Origin: Chloroflexota bacterium
Lineage (GTDB): Bacteria > Chloroflexota > Anaerolineae > UBA4142
Direction: 5' to 3'
Length of the DNA: 12,460 bases
Assembly: GCA_016199405.1 (NCBI GenBank)
Contig: JACQGS010000274.1
Coordinates: 1-12,460 of the forward strand
The translations under genes were made by a program, and so were the position numbers. A model generated the notes under the pieces. The model worked only from the letters and a program-made list of their open reading frames with translations, was not told the origin of the DNA and ran no database searches. Position 1 is the stretch's first letter. Each line of letters opens with the position of its first letter. Shown here piece after piece: positions 6,569 to 12,460 of this stretch.

Positions 6569-8674
6569 ATGCGGAGCGACCACGCCGAAGACGTAAAAGC
6601 CAATCCAGACCGGACCGAACCCGTCGAATCCGATCACGAACGCGAGCAAGCGAATCCAGAGTTAGTCGTTCGCGAGATCAAACCCGGCGCACGCCCCGGC
6701 GACGCGTATGTGCGCATCCGTCAGCCGTATCAGCGATATTTTCATCGCGTCGGACCGGGACATTTTGTCGCGACCTCTGAATCGAGTTTTCCGGTCAGTC
6801 GTTTGGAACATGCCTATCGAGCGATAAAAAGCGTGCTCATCGGCAAGCCGTTGGAAACCGCGGAAGAGATTCATCAGCGGCTGAATAAAGTCAAAGCCCT
6901 CGCCGTCTTTGGCTCTGATCCCATCTCCTCCTGCGCGTATGCGACAGAGGAAGCGATGATTGTCTTGGTCGCCGCCGGCAGCCAGGCGCTGGGTTTATCT
7001 TTCTTTATCGCGTTGGCGGTTTCGTTGGTACTCTCAATGGTCGCGTTTTCTTACCGCCAGACAGTTTATGCCTATCCTCACGGTGGCGGTTCTTACAATG
7101 TGAGCCGCGAAAATCTCGGTCAAATCGCGGGACTCGTTGCCGCGTCCGCACTTTTGATCGATTATGTGTTGACCGTATCGGTTTCCATCGTCGCAGGGAC
7201 CGCCGCAGTGACATCCGCGCTCGTGGCGTCCGGCTTTGGTTCGCAGATCAGCGCGATTGACGCCACCCTGCCGCATTTCTTGAACGTCAATGTTTTGCTG
7301 AGCGTATTTTTCATCCTCATCATTACTCTGGGGAACCTGCGCGGGATTCGCGAATCCGGCGCAATCTTTTCGGTTCCCGCTTATTTATTTTTGGCGAGTC
7401 TGGGGTTGATGCTCGCGATAGGATTTTATCAGGCATTTACGGGAACGCTCCATCCGGCTACGCCGCCGCCCGTGTTGCCGCCGACCGAACCACTGACGCT
7501 CTGGTTGATTTTGCGCGCCTTCTCCGCCGGCTCCGTCGCGATGAGCGGAACGGAAGCGATTTCCAACGGCGTACCCGCGTTTGATAAACCGGAGAGCAAA
7601 AACGCCGCAACGACCCTCACGGCAATGGCAACTCTGCTGGGTGTTTCATTTCTGGGAATCTCGTATTTGGCAACCCACATGGCGCTGGTACCCGGTGAAG
7701 AAACTATCATTTCCCAGGTTGCGCGAGCCGTCTTTGGGACAAACGCCCTTTATTATATTTTTCAGATCGCGACGATGGGCATTTTGATTATTGCCGGCAA
7801 TACCGCGTTCGCCGATTTTCCGCGCCTGGCGTCTGTGCTGGCGCGCGATAACTATATGCCGCACCAATTCCTGTATCGCGGCGACCGGCTGGCGTTCTCC
7901 AAAGGCATTATCGCGCTGGGGGTGATCGCCGCGTTGCTGGTGGTGATCTTTGCCGGCGACATTAGCAATTTGATCCATCTGTACGCGGTCGGCGTATTTC
8001 TTGCGTTTACCATGTCCGATTCCGGAATGGTCGTTCATTGGTGGCGCACGCGTGGACCGGGCTGGAAAAAGAGTATCCTCATCAACGGCGCGGACGCCAT
8101 TCTCACTTCTACGATCTTGATCGTGGTCGCGGTGGCGAAATTTGCTTTGGGCGCGTGGATCGTTGTCTTGCTAATACCGATCATCACCGGAATTCTGCTT
8201 TGGATTCATCGACACTATACGCATGTTGCGGATCAGTTGCGGATTGTGCCCGGCAGCTTGCCGCCGGCGATGGTGAACGAAATCGTGCTGGTTCCGATTG
8301 ACGACGTCAACTATGCGTCGCTGCGCGCGATTGCTTTTGCGCGCTCGCGCGGGCGGCAAGTGGTCGTTCTGCACGTCTCCATCAATGATGAACGCGCGGA
8401 AAAAATCCGGAAGAAGATTGGGCTCTTCGCTCCAGATGTCAAGTTTATTGTTGTGGATTCACCTTATCGGACTTTTGTGCGCCCGTTGCTCGCCTATGTG
8501 GACGCACTGCATAGCCAACAGCCCGACGCGTTTGTCACGATCATCCTTCCTGAATTTATCACGGCGCACTGGTGGGAAAAGTTCTTCCATAATCGAACCG
8601 CCGCCCAGCTACGTCAACTTTTTGAACAGCATCCGAATGTCGCCGTCGTGCTCGTGCCTTATCTGCTTCAATAA
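6569..8674 (+). CDS. kimA: KimA-type potassium importer (APC superfamily) with USP-like C-terminal domain
   Basis: This is a 701-residue integral membrane protein with about 12 hydrophobic segments between residues ~108 and ~547. The segment IGKPLETAEEIHQRLNKVKA (91-110) with LAVFGSDPISSCAYATEEAM (111-130) is the hallmark of KimA (formerly YdaO). D117 and Y124 are the residues corresponding to the ion-pathway Asp and Tyr of that family, and IDYVLTVSVS (197-206) and SGTEAISNGV (326-335) are further conserved parts. Residues ~560-701 form the cytoplasmic USP-like domain, with NEIVLVPIDDVNYASLRAIA and the end motif HNRTAAQL...VLVPYLL. In Bacillus subtilis this protein is a high-affinity proton/potassium symporter inhibited by c-di-AMP. 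The N-terminus has ~90 residues before the membrane domain, longer than in B. subtilis. GGTGA at 6561-6565 supports the ATG at 6569. The gene follows the KdpD/KdpE-like pair and the USP-like gene. Confidence 0.85.
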   Translation: MRSDHAEDVKANPDRTEPVESDHEREQANPELVVREIKPGARPGDAYVRIRQPYQRYFHRVGPGHFVATSESSFPVSRLEHAYRAIKSVLIGKPLETAEEIHQRLNKVKALAVFGSDPISSCAYATEEAMIVLVAAGSQALGLSFFIALAVSLVLSMVAFSYRQTVYAYPHGGGSYNVSRENLGQIAGLVAASALLIDYVLTVSVSIVAGTAAVTSALVASGFGSQISAIDATLPHFLNVNVLLSVFFILIITLGNLRGIRESGAIFSVPAYLFLASLGLMLAIGFYQAFTGTLHPATPPPVLPPTEPLTLWLILRAFSAGSVAMSGTEAISNGVPAFDKPESKNAATTLTAMATLLGVSFLGISYLATHMALVPGEETIISQVARAVFGTNALYYIFQIATMGILIIAGNTAFADFPRLASVLARDNYMPHQFLYRGDRLAFSKGIIALGVIAALLVVIFAGDISNLIHLYAVGVFLAFTMSDSGMVVHWWRTRGPGWKKSILINGADAILTSTILIVVAVAKFALGAWIVVLLIPIITGILLWIHRHYTHVADQLRIVPGSLPPAMVNEIVLVPIDDVNYASLRAIAFARSRGRQVVVLHVSINDERAEKIRKKIGLFAPDVKFIVVDSPYRTFVRPLLAYVDALHSQQPDAFVTIILPEFITAHWWEKFFHNRTAAQLRQLFEQHPNVAVVLVPYLLQ

Positions 8675-8684
8675 CTAATGCAGC

Positions 8685-8714
8685 CACTTGACCCTTGCAC
8701 CGCAAGGGCAGGTG
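8685..8714 (+). terminator. Stem-loop just after kimA, without a T-run
   Basis: CACTTG (8685-8690), a bulged A and CCCTTGC (8692-8698) pair with GCAAGGG (8702-8708) and CAGGTG (8709-8714). This makes a 13-bp stem with one G-U-type pair per two T positions and a 3-base loop. It starts 10 bases after the kimA stop. It is followed by AAAAG rather than T residues, so it could protect the 3' end or be a repeat rather than act as an intrinsic terminator. Confidence 0.45.
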
Positions 8715-8838
8715 AAAAGTTACATGCCAACCCGATTCGGCTTCACGCCCAAATTCATCTGAAAATCTGGGTTGACCCCGAACTTTCAAGTGGATGCATT
8801 ACTGGAAGACGAAAACGACTCTGGCAAATCTGTGCAAT

Positions 8839-8867
8839 TTGCATCCCCCGGCACTTTATGCTATACT
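8839..8867 (+). promoter_or_regulatory. Promoter of the nusA operon
   Basis: TTGCAT (8839-8844) and TATACT (8862-8867) are separated by 17 bases, with the TG extension at 8859-8860. This is the best sigma-70-type promoter in the window. Transcription should begin near 8874. The near-palindrome TGCAATTTGCA (8833-8843) overlaps the -35 box and could be a regulator site, which is speculation. Confidence 0.72.
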
Positions 8868-8899
8868 CCGGGCTGTTCTTCCCCTCGCACGACCTTTTG

Positions 8900-8925
8900 A
8901 AAAGTGGGCATCCCCCACTTTTTCT
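8900..8925 (+). terminator. Intrinsic-terminator hairpin in the nusA leader (possible attenuator)
   Basis: AAAAGTGGG (8900-8908), loop CATCC and CCCACTTTT (8914-8922) make a perfect 9-bp stem, followed by T, C and more T-rich sequence (8923-8929). It lies about 26 bases after the predicted transcription start and 60 bases before the nusA start codon. A competing pairing is possible between CCCAC (8914-8918) and GTGGG (8930-8934). Another is possible between 8881-8890 and 8930-8939 with 8 of 10 matches. Either would break the terminator. Confidence 0.7.
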
Positions 8926-8983
8926 GTTTGTGGGCGGGGAAATAACGGCTCGACAAAGCACAGCCCAAAAAGAGGATCGCCAC

Positions 8984-10519
8984 ATGAAGAACGATTTTCT
9001 CGTTGCCCTGACCCAAATCTGCAGTGAGAAAAACCTGCCCAAAGAAGTCGTGATGCAAGCGATTGAGCAGGCATTGATCTCGGCATACAAACGCAACTTT
9101 GGCGGCGGCACCAACATTTCCGCCGCGATCGACCCTAATACCGGCAAATCGAAAATCTTTGCCGAAAAAATGATCGTCGATCAAGTCCAAGACGCGCGCG
9201 CCGAGGCATCGTTGGCAGAGGCGCGCGCGCTCGATCCGCTGGCAGAAATCGGCGGGACGGTCAAGATTGAATCGACGCCGGACGATTTTGGGCGCATCGC
9301 CGCACAGACCGCGAAGCAAGTGGTCCTGCAACGCATCCGCGAAGCGGAACGCGACGCGCTCTACAACTATTACGCGGAGCGCGATGGCGAAATCGTTCTC
9401 GGCACAATTCAGAATCTCGAATCCCAAAGCATCACCGTCAATCTCGGCAAGATCGAGGCGGTTCTTCCCCGTGCGGAACAAATCCCAAGCGAACGCTATC
9501 GCCACAACCAAAAAATTCGCGCGCTGATTACCGAAGTCAACAAATCCTCGCGCGGACCGCAAGTCATCTTGTCGCGCACGCATCGCAATTTGCTGCGCCG
9601 GTTGTTTGAACTCGAAGTGCCGGAAATTTTCAACGGGCTGGTCGAAATCAAAGCCATCGCGCGCGAGCCGGGACAGCGCAGCAAAATCGCGGTTGCCGCC
9701 ACGCAGGACGGCATCGATCCGGTCGGCGCGTGTATTGGACAGCGCGGCGTGCGGATTCAGAACGTCGTCAGCGAATTGGCTGGCGAGAAAATTGATATTG
9801 TGGAATGGAGTTCCAATCCGGCGACGTTCGTCGCGCATTCGCTCAGCCCCGCCAAAGCCACCGCGGTCAATCTGACTGAAGACCATAACGGCGACAAGGT
9901 CGCGAATGTCGTCGTCCAAGATAAACAACTTTCGCTCGCGATTGGCAAAGAGGGTCAAAACGCGCGGCTTGCCGCGAAATTGACCGGCTGGCGCATTGAC
10001 ATCAAGAGTGAAACGCAAGCGGCAGAAGACGCCGCGCGCCGCGCCGCGCTCCCACCCGAAGCAGTCGCGGAAGTTCCGGCAGAAGTTACCACGGAAGAAC
10101 CGGCAATGCTCGCCGAACCAACGCTTGCCGGCGCCGAACTGCCGGCAGAAGAACTTGCGGCGATGCCAGCCGATTCGCTCGTCGTCGCGCCGACGCCGGA
10201 AGTAATCGCGCCGGAAGTTTCTGTCGCGCCGGTAGAAGCCGCGGTTGTGGAAACGCCGGTTGAAATCGCGTCCGATAAGTCGTTTGAGGAAGCGTTTGCG
10301 GAATTTGAAGCCGACGAAGGTGAAACCACGCTCGAAGGAACCAAACGCAAAGCGGACAAAAGCAAACGCCAGGTCTTGGTCTTTGACGAAAAACTCGGCA
10401 AAGTTGTCGCGCGGCGCAAGCGCAAAGGCGGGCGTGATAAAGAGTGGGTGGATGTGGACTTGGAATCGGATGTGGAGGTGAATTTGGATGCGGACGCGGA
10501 CGCGAAGATCGACGAGTAA
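8984..10519 (+). CDS. nusA: Transcription elongation/termination/antitermination factor NusA
   Basis: NusA binds RNA polymerase and nascent RNA and modulates pausing, termination and antitermination. The 511-residue product has the N-terminal RNA-polymerase-binding domain (residues ~1-125; FLVALTQICSEKNLPKEVVM). The S1 domain (~134-200) contains GTIQNLESQSITVNLGKIEA. Two KH domains follow, with GACIGQRGVRIQ (248-259) and AIGKEGQNARLA (319-330). The ATG at 8984 has AGAGGA 7 bases upstream and begins exactly where family members begin; a longer frame from 8678 has no support. From ~346 on there is a ~165-residue tail. It is first Ala/Pro/Glu-rich and probably disordered, then basic with KRQVLVFDEKLGKVVARRKR (463-482), then acidic at the end. 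The acidic-repeat domains of proteobacterial NusA are absent. rnpM and infB follow, the standard order. Confidence 0.96.
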   Translation: MKNDFLVALTQICSEKNLPKEVVMQAIEQALISAYKRNFGGGTNISAAIDPNTGKSKIFAEKMIVDQVQDARAEASLAEARALDPLAEIGGTVKIESTPDDFGRIAAQTAKQVVLQRIREAERDALYNYYAERDGEIVLGTIQNLESQSITVNLGKIEAVLPRAEQIPSERYRHNQKIRALITEVNKSSRGPQVILSRTHRNLLRRLFELEVPEIFNGLVEIKAIAREPGQRSKIAVAATQDGIDPVGACIGQRGVRIQNVVSELAGEKIDIVEWSSNPATFVAHSLSPAKATAVNLTEDHNGDKVANVVVQDKQLSLAIGKEGQNARLAAKLTGWRIDIKSETQAAEDAARRAALPPEAVAEVPAEVTTEEPAMLAEPTLAGAELPAEELAAMPADSLVVAPTPEVIAPEVSVAPVEAAVVETPVEIASDKSFEEAFAEFEADEGETTLEGTKRKADKSKRQVLVFDEKLGKVVARRKRKGGRDKEWVDVDLESDVEVNLDADADAKIDE

Positions 10520-10560
10520 TTCGCCGAAGCGCCGGATCGAGTTCATCCCGAATTTACACG

Positions 10561-10875
10561 ATGGGCAATAAGCATATTCCACTGCGCACATGCGTCATTT
10601 GTCGCACGGTGCGACCCAAGCGCGAACTGCTGCGCGTCGTGCAAACTAGCGCAGAGCATTTGGAAATGGATGCCACCGGCAAAAAAAACGGTCGCGGCGC
10701 GTACTTGTGTCGTCAGCGGATTTGCTGGGATGCGGTTCAGGAAAATCCGGCGCGTTTGACCAGCGCGCTCAAGTCGCAAACTAAAATTGCCGCGGACGAT
10801 CTGGCGCGCTTTCGCGAAATATCGGTGCGGTTCCCGGTGCGCTTGGAAACGCCGGCGCCCGATCCCGCGCCTTGA
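10561..10875 (+). CDS. rnpM: RNase P modulator RnpM (YlxR, DUF448)
   Basis: This 104-residue protein has the YlxR signature: RTCVICRTVRPKRELLRVV (9-27) with paired Cys residues, DATGKKNGRGAYLCRQRIC (37-55), and the Lys-rich end of the fold (LKSQTKI). In Bacillus subtilis the protein binds the RNase P RNA and modulates RNase P activity. The ATG at 10561 was chosen because the family begins with a short stretch before R-T-C-V-x-C; an upstream frame from 10444 lies within nusA. The gene starts 41 bases after nusA. No Shine-Dalgarno sequence is visible before it, so translation may be coupled or rely on weak initiation. A ~20-residue Pro-rich C-terminal tail (RFPVRLETPAPDPAP) follows the fold. 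Confidence 0.92.
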   Translation: MGNKHIPLRTCVICRTVRPKRELLRVVQTSAEHLEMDATGKKNGRGAYLCRQRICWDAVQENPARLTSALKSQTKIAADDLARFREISVRFPVRLETPAPDPAP

Positions 10876-11130
10876 AATCGAGGATGAGCCAAACTCAAAA
10901 AACATGTCGGTCGAATCGAAACCGCGCCCAACCGGCGCGCGTTTTGGCGCAGGATAAACGATGGAATGTGAAATGTAAATCTTGAGTTTTTTCATTTCTC
11001 CTCGCTCGCGCGTCCTCGCCCTCGACTGCACCGGCTGCTTTTCCATCAAATTTTTTCTTTCCTTGTTTTTCGACTGATCAATCACCATCGGATTCGATCT
11101 GTGAGAACGGCGCGTCTGAAAAGGAGTACG
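10876..11130 (+). other. 255-base rnpM-infB gap with pyrimidine-rich leader and infB ribosome binding site
   Basis: No ylxQ (L7Ae-like) gene is present in this gap, where it often lies. The gap holds a hairpin-capable stretch (GCGCC 10924-10928 with GGCGC 10946-10950) and the inverted repeat GAAATG (10970-10975)/CATTTC (10993-10998). A strongly pyrimidine-rich run follows from about 10985 to 11070. AAGGAG at 11121-11126 lies 4 bases before the infB ATG and is the clearest Shine-Dalgarno sequence in the window. A 33-codon frame from 10884 has no match I recognise. Confidence 0.6.
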
Positions 11131-12460
11131 ATGCCAACACCCAACAGAAAGACACCCACAAGAAATAAATCAGCGGACCACAAATCAAAAGCAAGCAAAG
11201 TTCCCGCGGGTGTCAAACCCGCGTTGCCACCTACCAAAGGAACAGTCGCGCCAAGAAAAGTTGCGCCTACTCCTCTGCACAAGTCTATACCGATGCCAGC
11301 CGCAACTGCCAAGCCAGCGCTTGTGCCGACGCAACCCGCCGGCGTGAAACCGGTCGCGCCCGCGCCGATGGCTCCGCCAGTAAAACCCGCGCCGCTCCCC
11401 ATCGAATTACCCACCGTCCTGACCGTCCGCGATCTCGCATCAACGCTCAAGATTTCGCCGATTGATATCATTCGCAAATTGATGGCGAGTGGCATCATGG
11501 CGAACATCAATCAAATTATTGATTTCGATACCGCCGCGCTCGTGTCCGATGAATTGGGATACAAAGTCATCGAGATAAAACCGGTCGTGGAAGAAACGGC
11601 GATCACGACGCTAACCAGCATTCCCAAAAAACGCGAATATTCTGAAAAAGACGCGGCGCAACTCGTTACGCGTCCGCCAGTCGTGACCGTCATGGGGCAT
11701 GTCGATCATGGCAAGACGACGGTGCTCGACGCGATTCGGCAGGCGAATGTTGCGGGCGGTGAAGCCGGCGGCATCACGCAACATATCGGCGCGTATCAAA
11801 TTCAACACGAAGGCAAGCGCATCACGTTTCTCGACACGCCCGGTCACGAAGCCTTCACCGCGATGCGCGCGCGCGGCGCGAAGGCGACCGACATCGCGAT
11901 CATCGTTGTGGCGGCAGATGACGGCGTGATGCCGCAAACGCTCGAAGCGATCGATCACGCGCGCGCGGCGCAAGTTCCGATCCTGATCGCGCTGAACAAG
12001 ATGGACATGCCCGGCGCGAATCCGGAACGCGTCAAGCAACAGCTCGCCGATATCGGCTTGGCGGTATACGGCGGCGACGATGAAGTGACCGTGGTTCCCA
12101 TTTCGGCAAAACTAAAAACCGGCATCGCGGAATTATTGGAAAATATTGTCGTCGTTGCCGAACTGGCTGACTTGCGCGCGAATCCAACCAAAGCCGCGAC
12201 CGGCGTCGTCATTGAATCGAAATTGGACAAACAGCAAGGTCCGATCGCGACGATTCTAGTGAATGAAGGCACCGTGCGCGTCGGCGATGCCGTCTGGATC
12301 AATACGGTCTGGGGCAAGGTGCGCGCGATGATGGACGAGCGCGGCGACGCCGTCAAAGAAGCCGGTCCGGCGACGCCGGTCGTGATCACCGGACTTTCGG
12401 ATACGCCGGATGCCGGCGAAGCGTTCCGCGTCGTCGCCGATGAAAAGGTCGCGCGCAATC
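11131..12460 (+). CDS. infB: Translation initiation factor IF-2 (5' part, runs off the window)
   Basis: IF-2 is the GTPase that brings initiator tRNA to the ribosome and drives subunit joining. The visible 443 residues begin with a short Lys/Pro/Ala-rich N-terminal region (~1-92). The conserved IF2_N module follows (LTVRDLASTLKISPIDIIRK, 97-116). The G domain has G1 GHVDHGKTT (189-197), the switch I region GGITQHIGAYQ (213-223), G3 DTPGHE (235-240), G4 NKMD (289-292) and G5 SAK (325-327). Domain II begins at ~350 (TGVVIESKLDKQQGPIATIL). The rest, including the fMet-tRNA-binding C2 domain, lies beyond the window edge. The N-terminal region is short compared with long IF-2 forms, so this resembles the compact type. 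The start is fixed by AAGGAG 4 bases before the ATG. Confidence 0.96.
   Translation, partial: MPTPNRKTPTRNKSADHKSKASKVPAGVKPALPPTKGTVAPRKVAPTPLHKSIPMPAATAKPALVPTQPAGVKPVAPAPMAPPVKPAPLPIELPTVLTVRDLASTLKISPIDIIRKLMASGIMANINQIIDFDTAALVSDELGYKVIEIKPVVEETAITTLTSIPKKREYSEKDAAQLVTRPPVVTVMGHVDHGKTTVLDAIRQANVAGGEAGGITQHIGAYQIQHEGKRITFLDTPGHEAFTAMRARGAKATDIAIIVVAADDGVMPQTLEAIDHARAAQVPILIALNKMDMPGANPERVKQQLADIGLAVYGGDDEVTVVPISAKLKTGIAELLENIVVVAELADLRANPTKAATGVVIESKLDKQQGPIATILVNEGTVRVGDAVWINTVWGKVRAMMDERGDAVKEAGPATPVVITGLSDTPDAGEAFRVVADEKVARN

Larger units (their letters stand above)
8675..8983 (+). other. 309-base gap holding the kimA 3' hairpin, nusA promoter and leader
   Basis: There is no supportable gene here. 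In order it holds a bulged hairpin at 8685-8714, an uncharacterised AT-moderate stretch (8715-8823), an inverted repeat GCAAAT (8824-8829)/ATTTGC (8837-8842) overlapping the -35 box, the promoter at 8839-8867, and a leader of about 110 bases with an intrinsic-terminator hairpin (8900-8922). A reading frame joins this region to nusA from 8678 but has no family match. No rimP or tRNA gene is present. Confidence 0.75.

Noticed and set aside
8675..8840. Search for a tRNA (metY-like) or rimP remnant before nusA
   Set aside because: No cloverleaf, T-loop consensus or RimP-like coding text could be read.
8678..8983. Upstream extension of NusA by 102 residues
   Set aside because: It has no similarity to NusA, crosses the promoter and terminator hairpin, and a good ribosome binding site marks ATG 8984.
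8861..10591. Long minus-strand reading frame of 576 codons opposite nusA
   Set aside because: It is Arg/Phe-rich with no family pattern and lies wholly antisense to a clear nusA; it is a codon-bias shadow.
10884..10985. Frame of 33 codons between rnpM and infB
   Set aside because: It has no recognisable family, the only GAGG is directly against the ATG, and the length is within chance expectation.

Overview
The window reads as chromosomal DNA from a moderately GC-rich bacterium, most likely of the phylum Chloroflexota (Anaerolineae-like). The grounds are the style of the NB-ARC ATPase, the KdpD/KimA-type potassium genes, the NusA tail, the frequent gcgcgc strings, and the small palindromic and heptamer repeats in and between genes. 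This assignment is inference; there is no rRNA or other marker here to settle it.

Left part (1-3578, genes mainly on the minus strand). Read in their own direction, the genes are a YdcF/SanA-like membrane-anchored protein (3578-2949), a large protein with a nucleoside-phosphorylase-like C-terminal part (2846-1134), and, 3 bp further on, an NB-ARC/STAND ATPase (1130-78). The ATPase stops abruptly where its family normally continues into helical repeats. The stop abuts the end of an oppositely oriented reading frame entering from the left edge. The ATPase carries at least two palindromic insertions in frame. The gap between the first two genes holds tandem 7-bp repeats, and these run into the 3' end of the YdcF-like gene.

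Middle part (3579-8674, plus strand) looks like a potassium-homeostasis cluster. It has a short KdpD-type sensor kinase (4-TM module, GAF-like region and kinase core, without the N-terminal KdpD and USP domains), overlapped by its KdpE-type response regulator and followed by a strong intrinsic terminator. Then come a small stand-alone universal-stress-protein-like gene and a KimA-type potassium importer of the APC superfamily. No kdpFABC pump genes are in the window. The likely logic, inferred, is that the two-component system senses potassium or turgor and controls potassium uptake.

Right part (8675-12460, plus strand) is a core transcription/translation operon: nusA, rnpM (ylxR) and the 5' part of infB, which runs off the window. 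A well-formed promoter lies 117 bp before nusA. An intrinsic-terminator hairpin lies between that promoter and the nusA start, suggesting attenuation of the operon. The genes often found in this operon, rimP before nusA and the L7Ae-like ylxQ before infB, are not present at their usual places.

No tRNA, rRNA, CRISPR array, complete insertion sequence or replication origin was seen.
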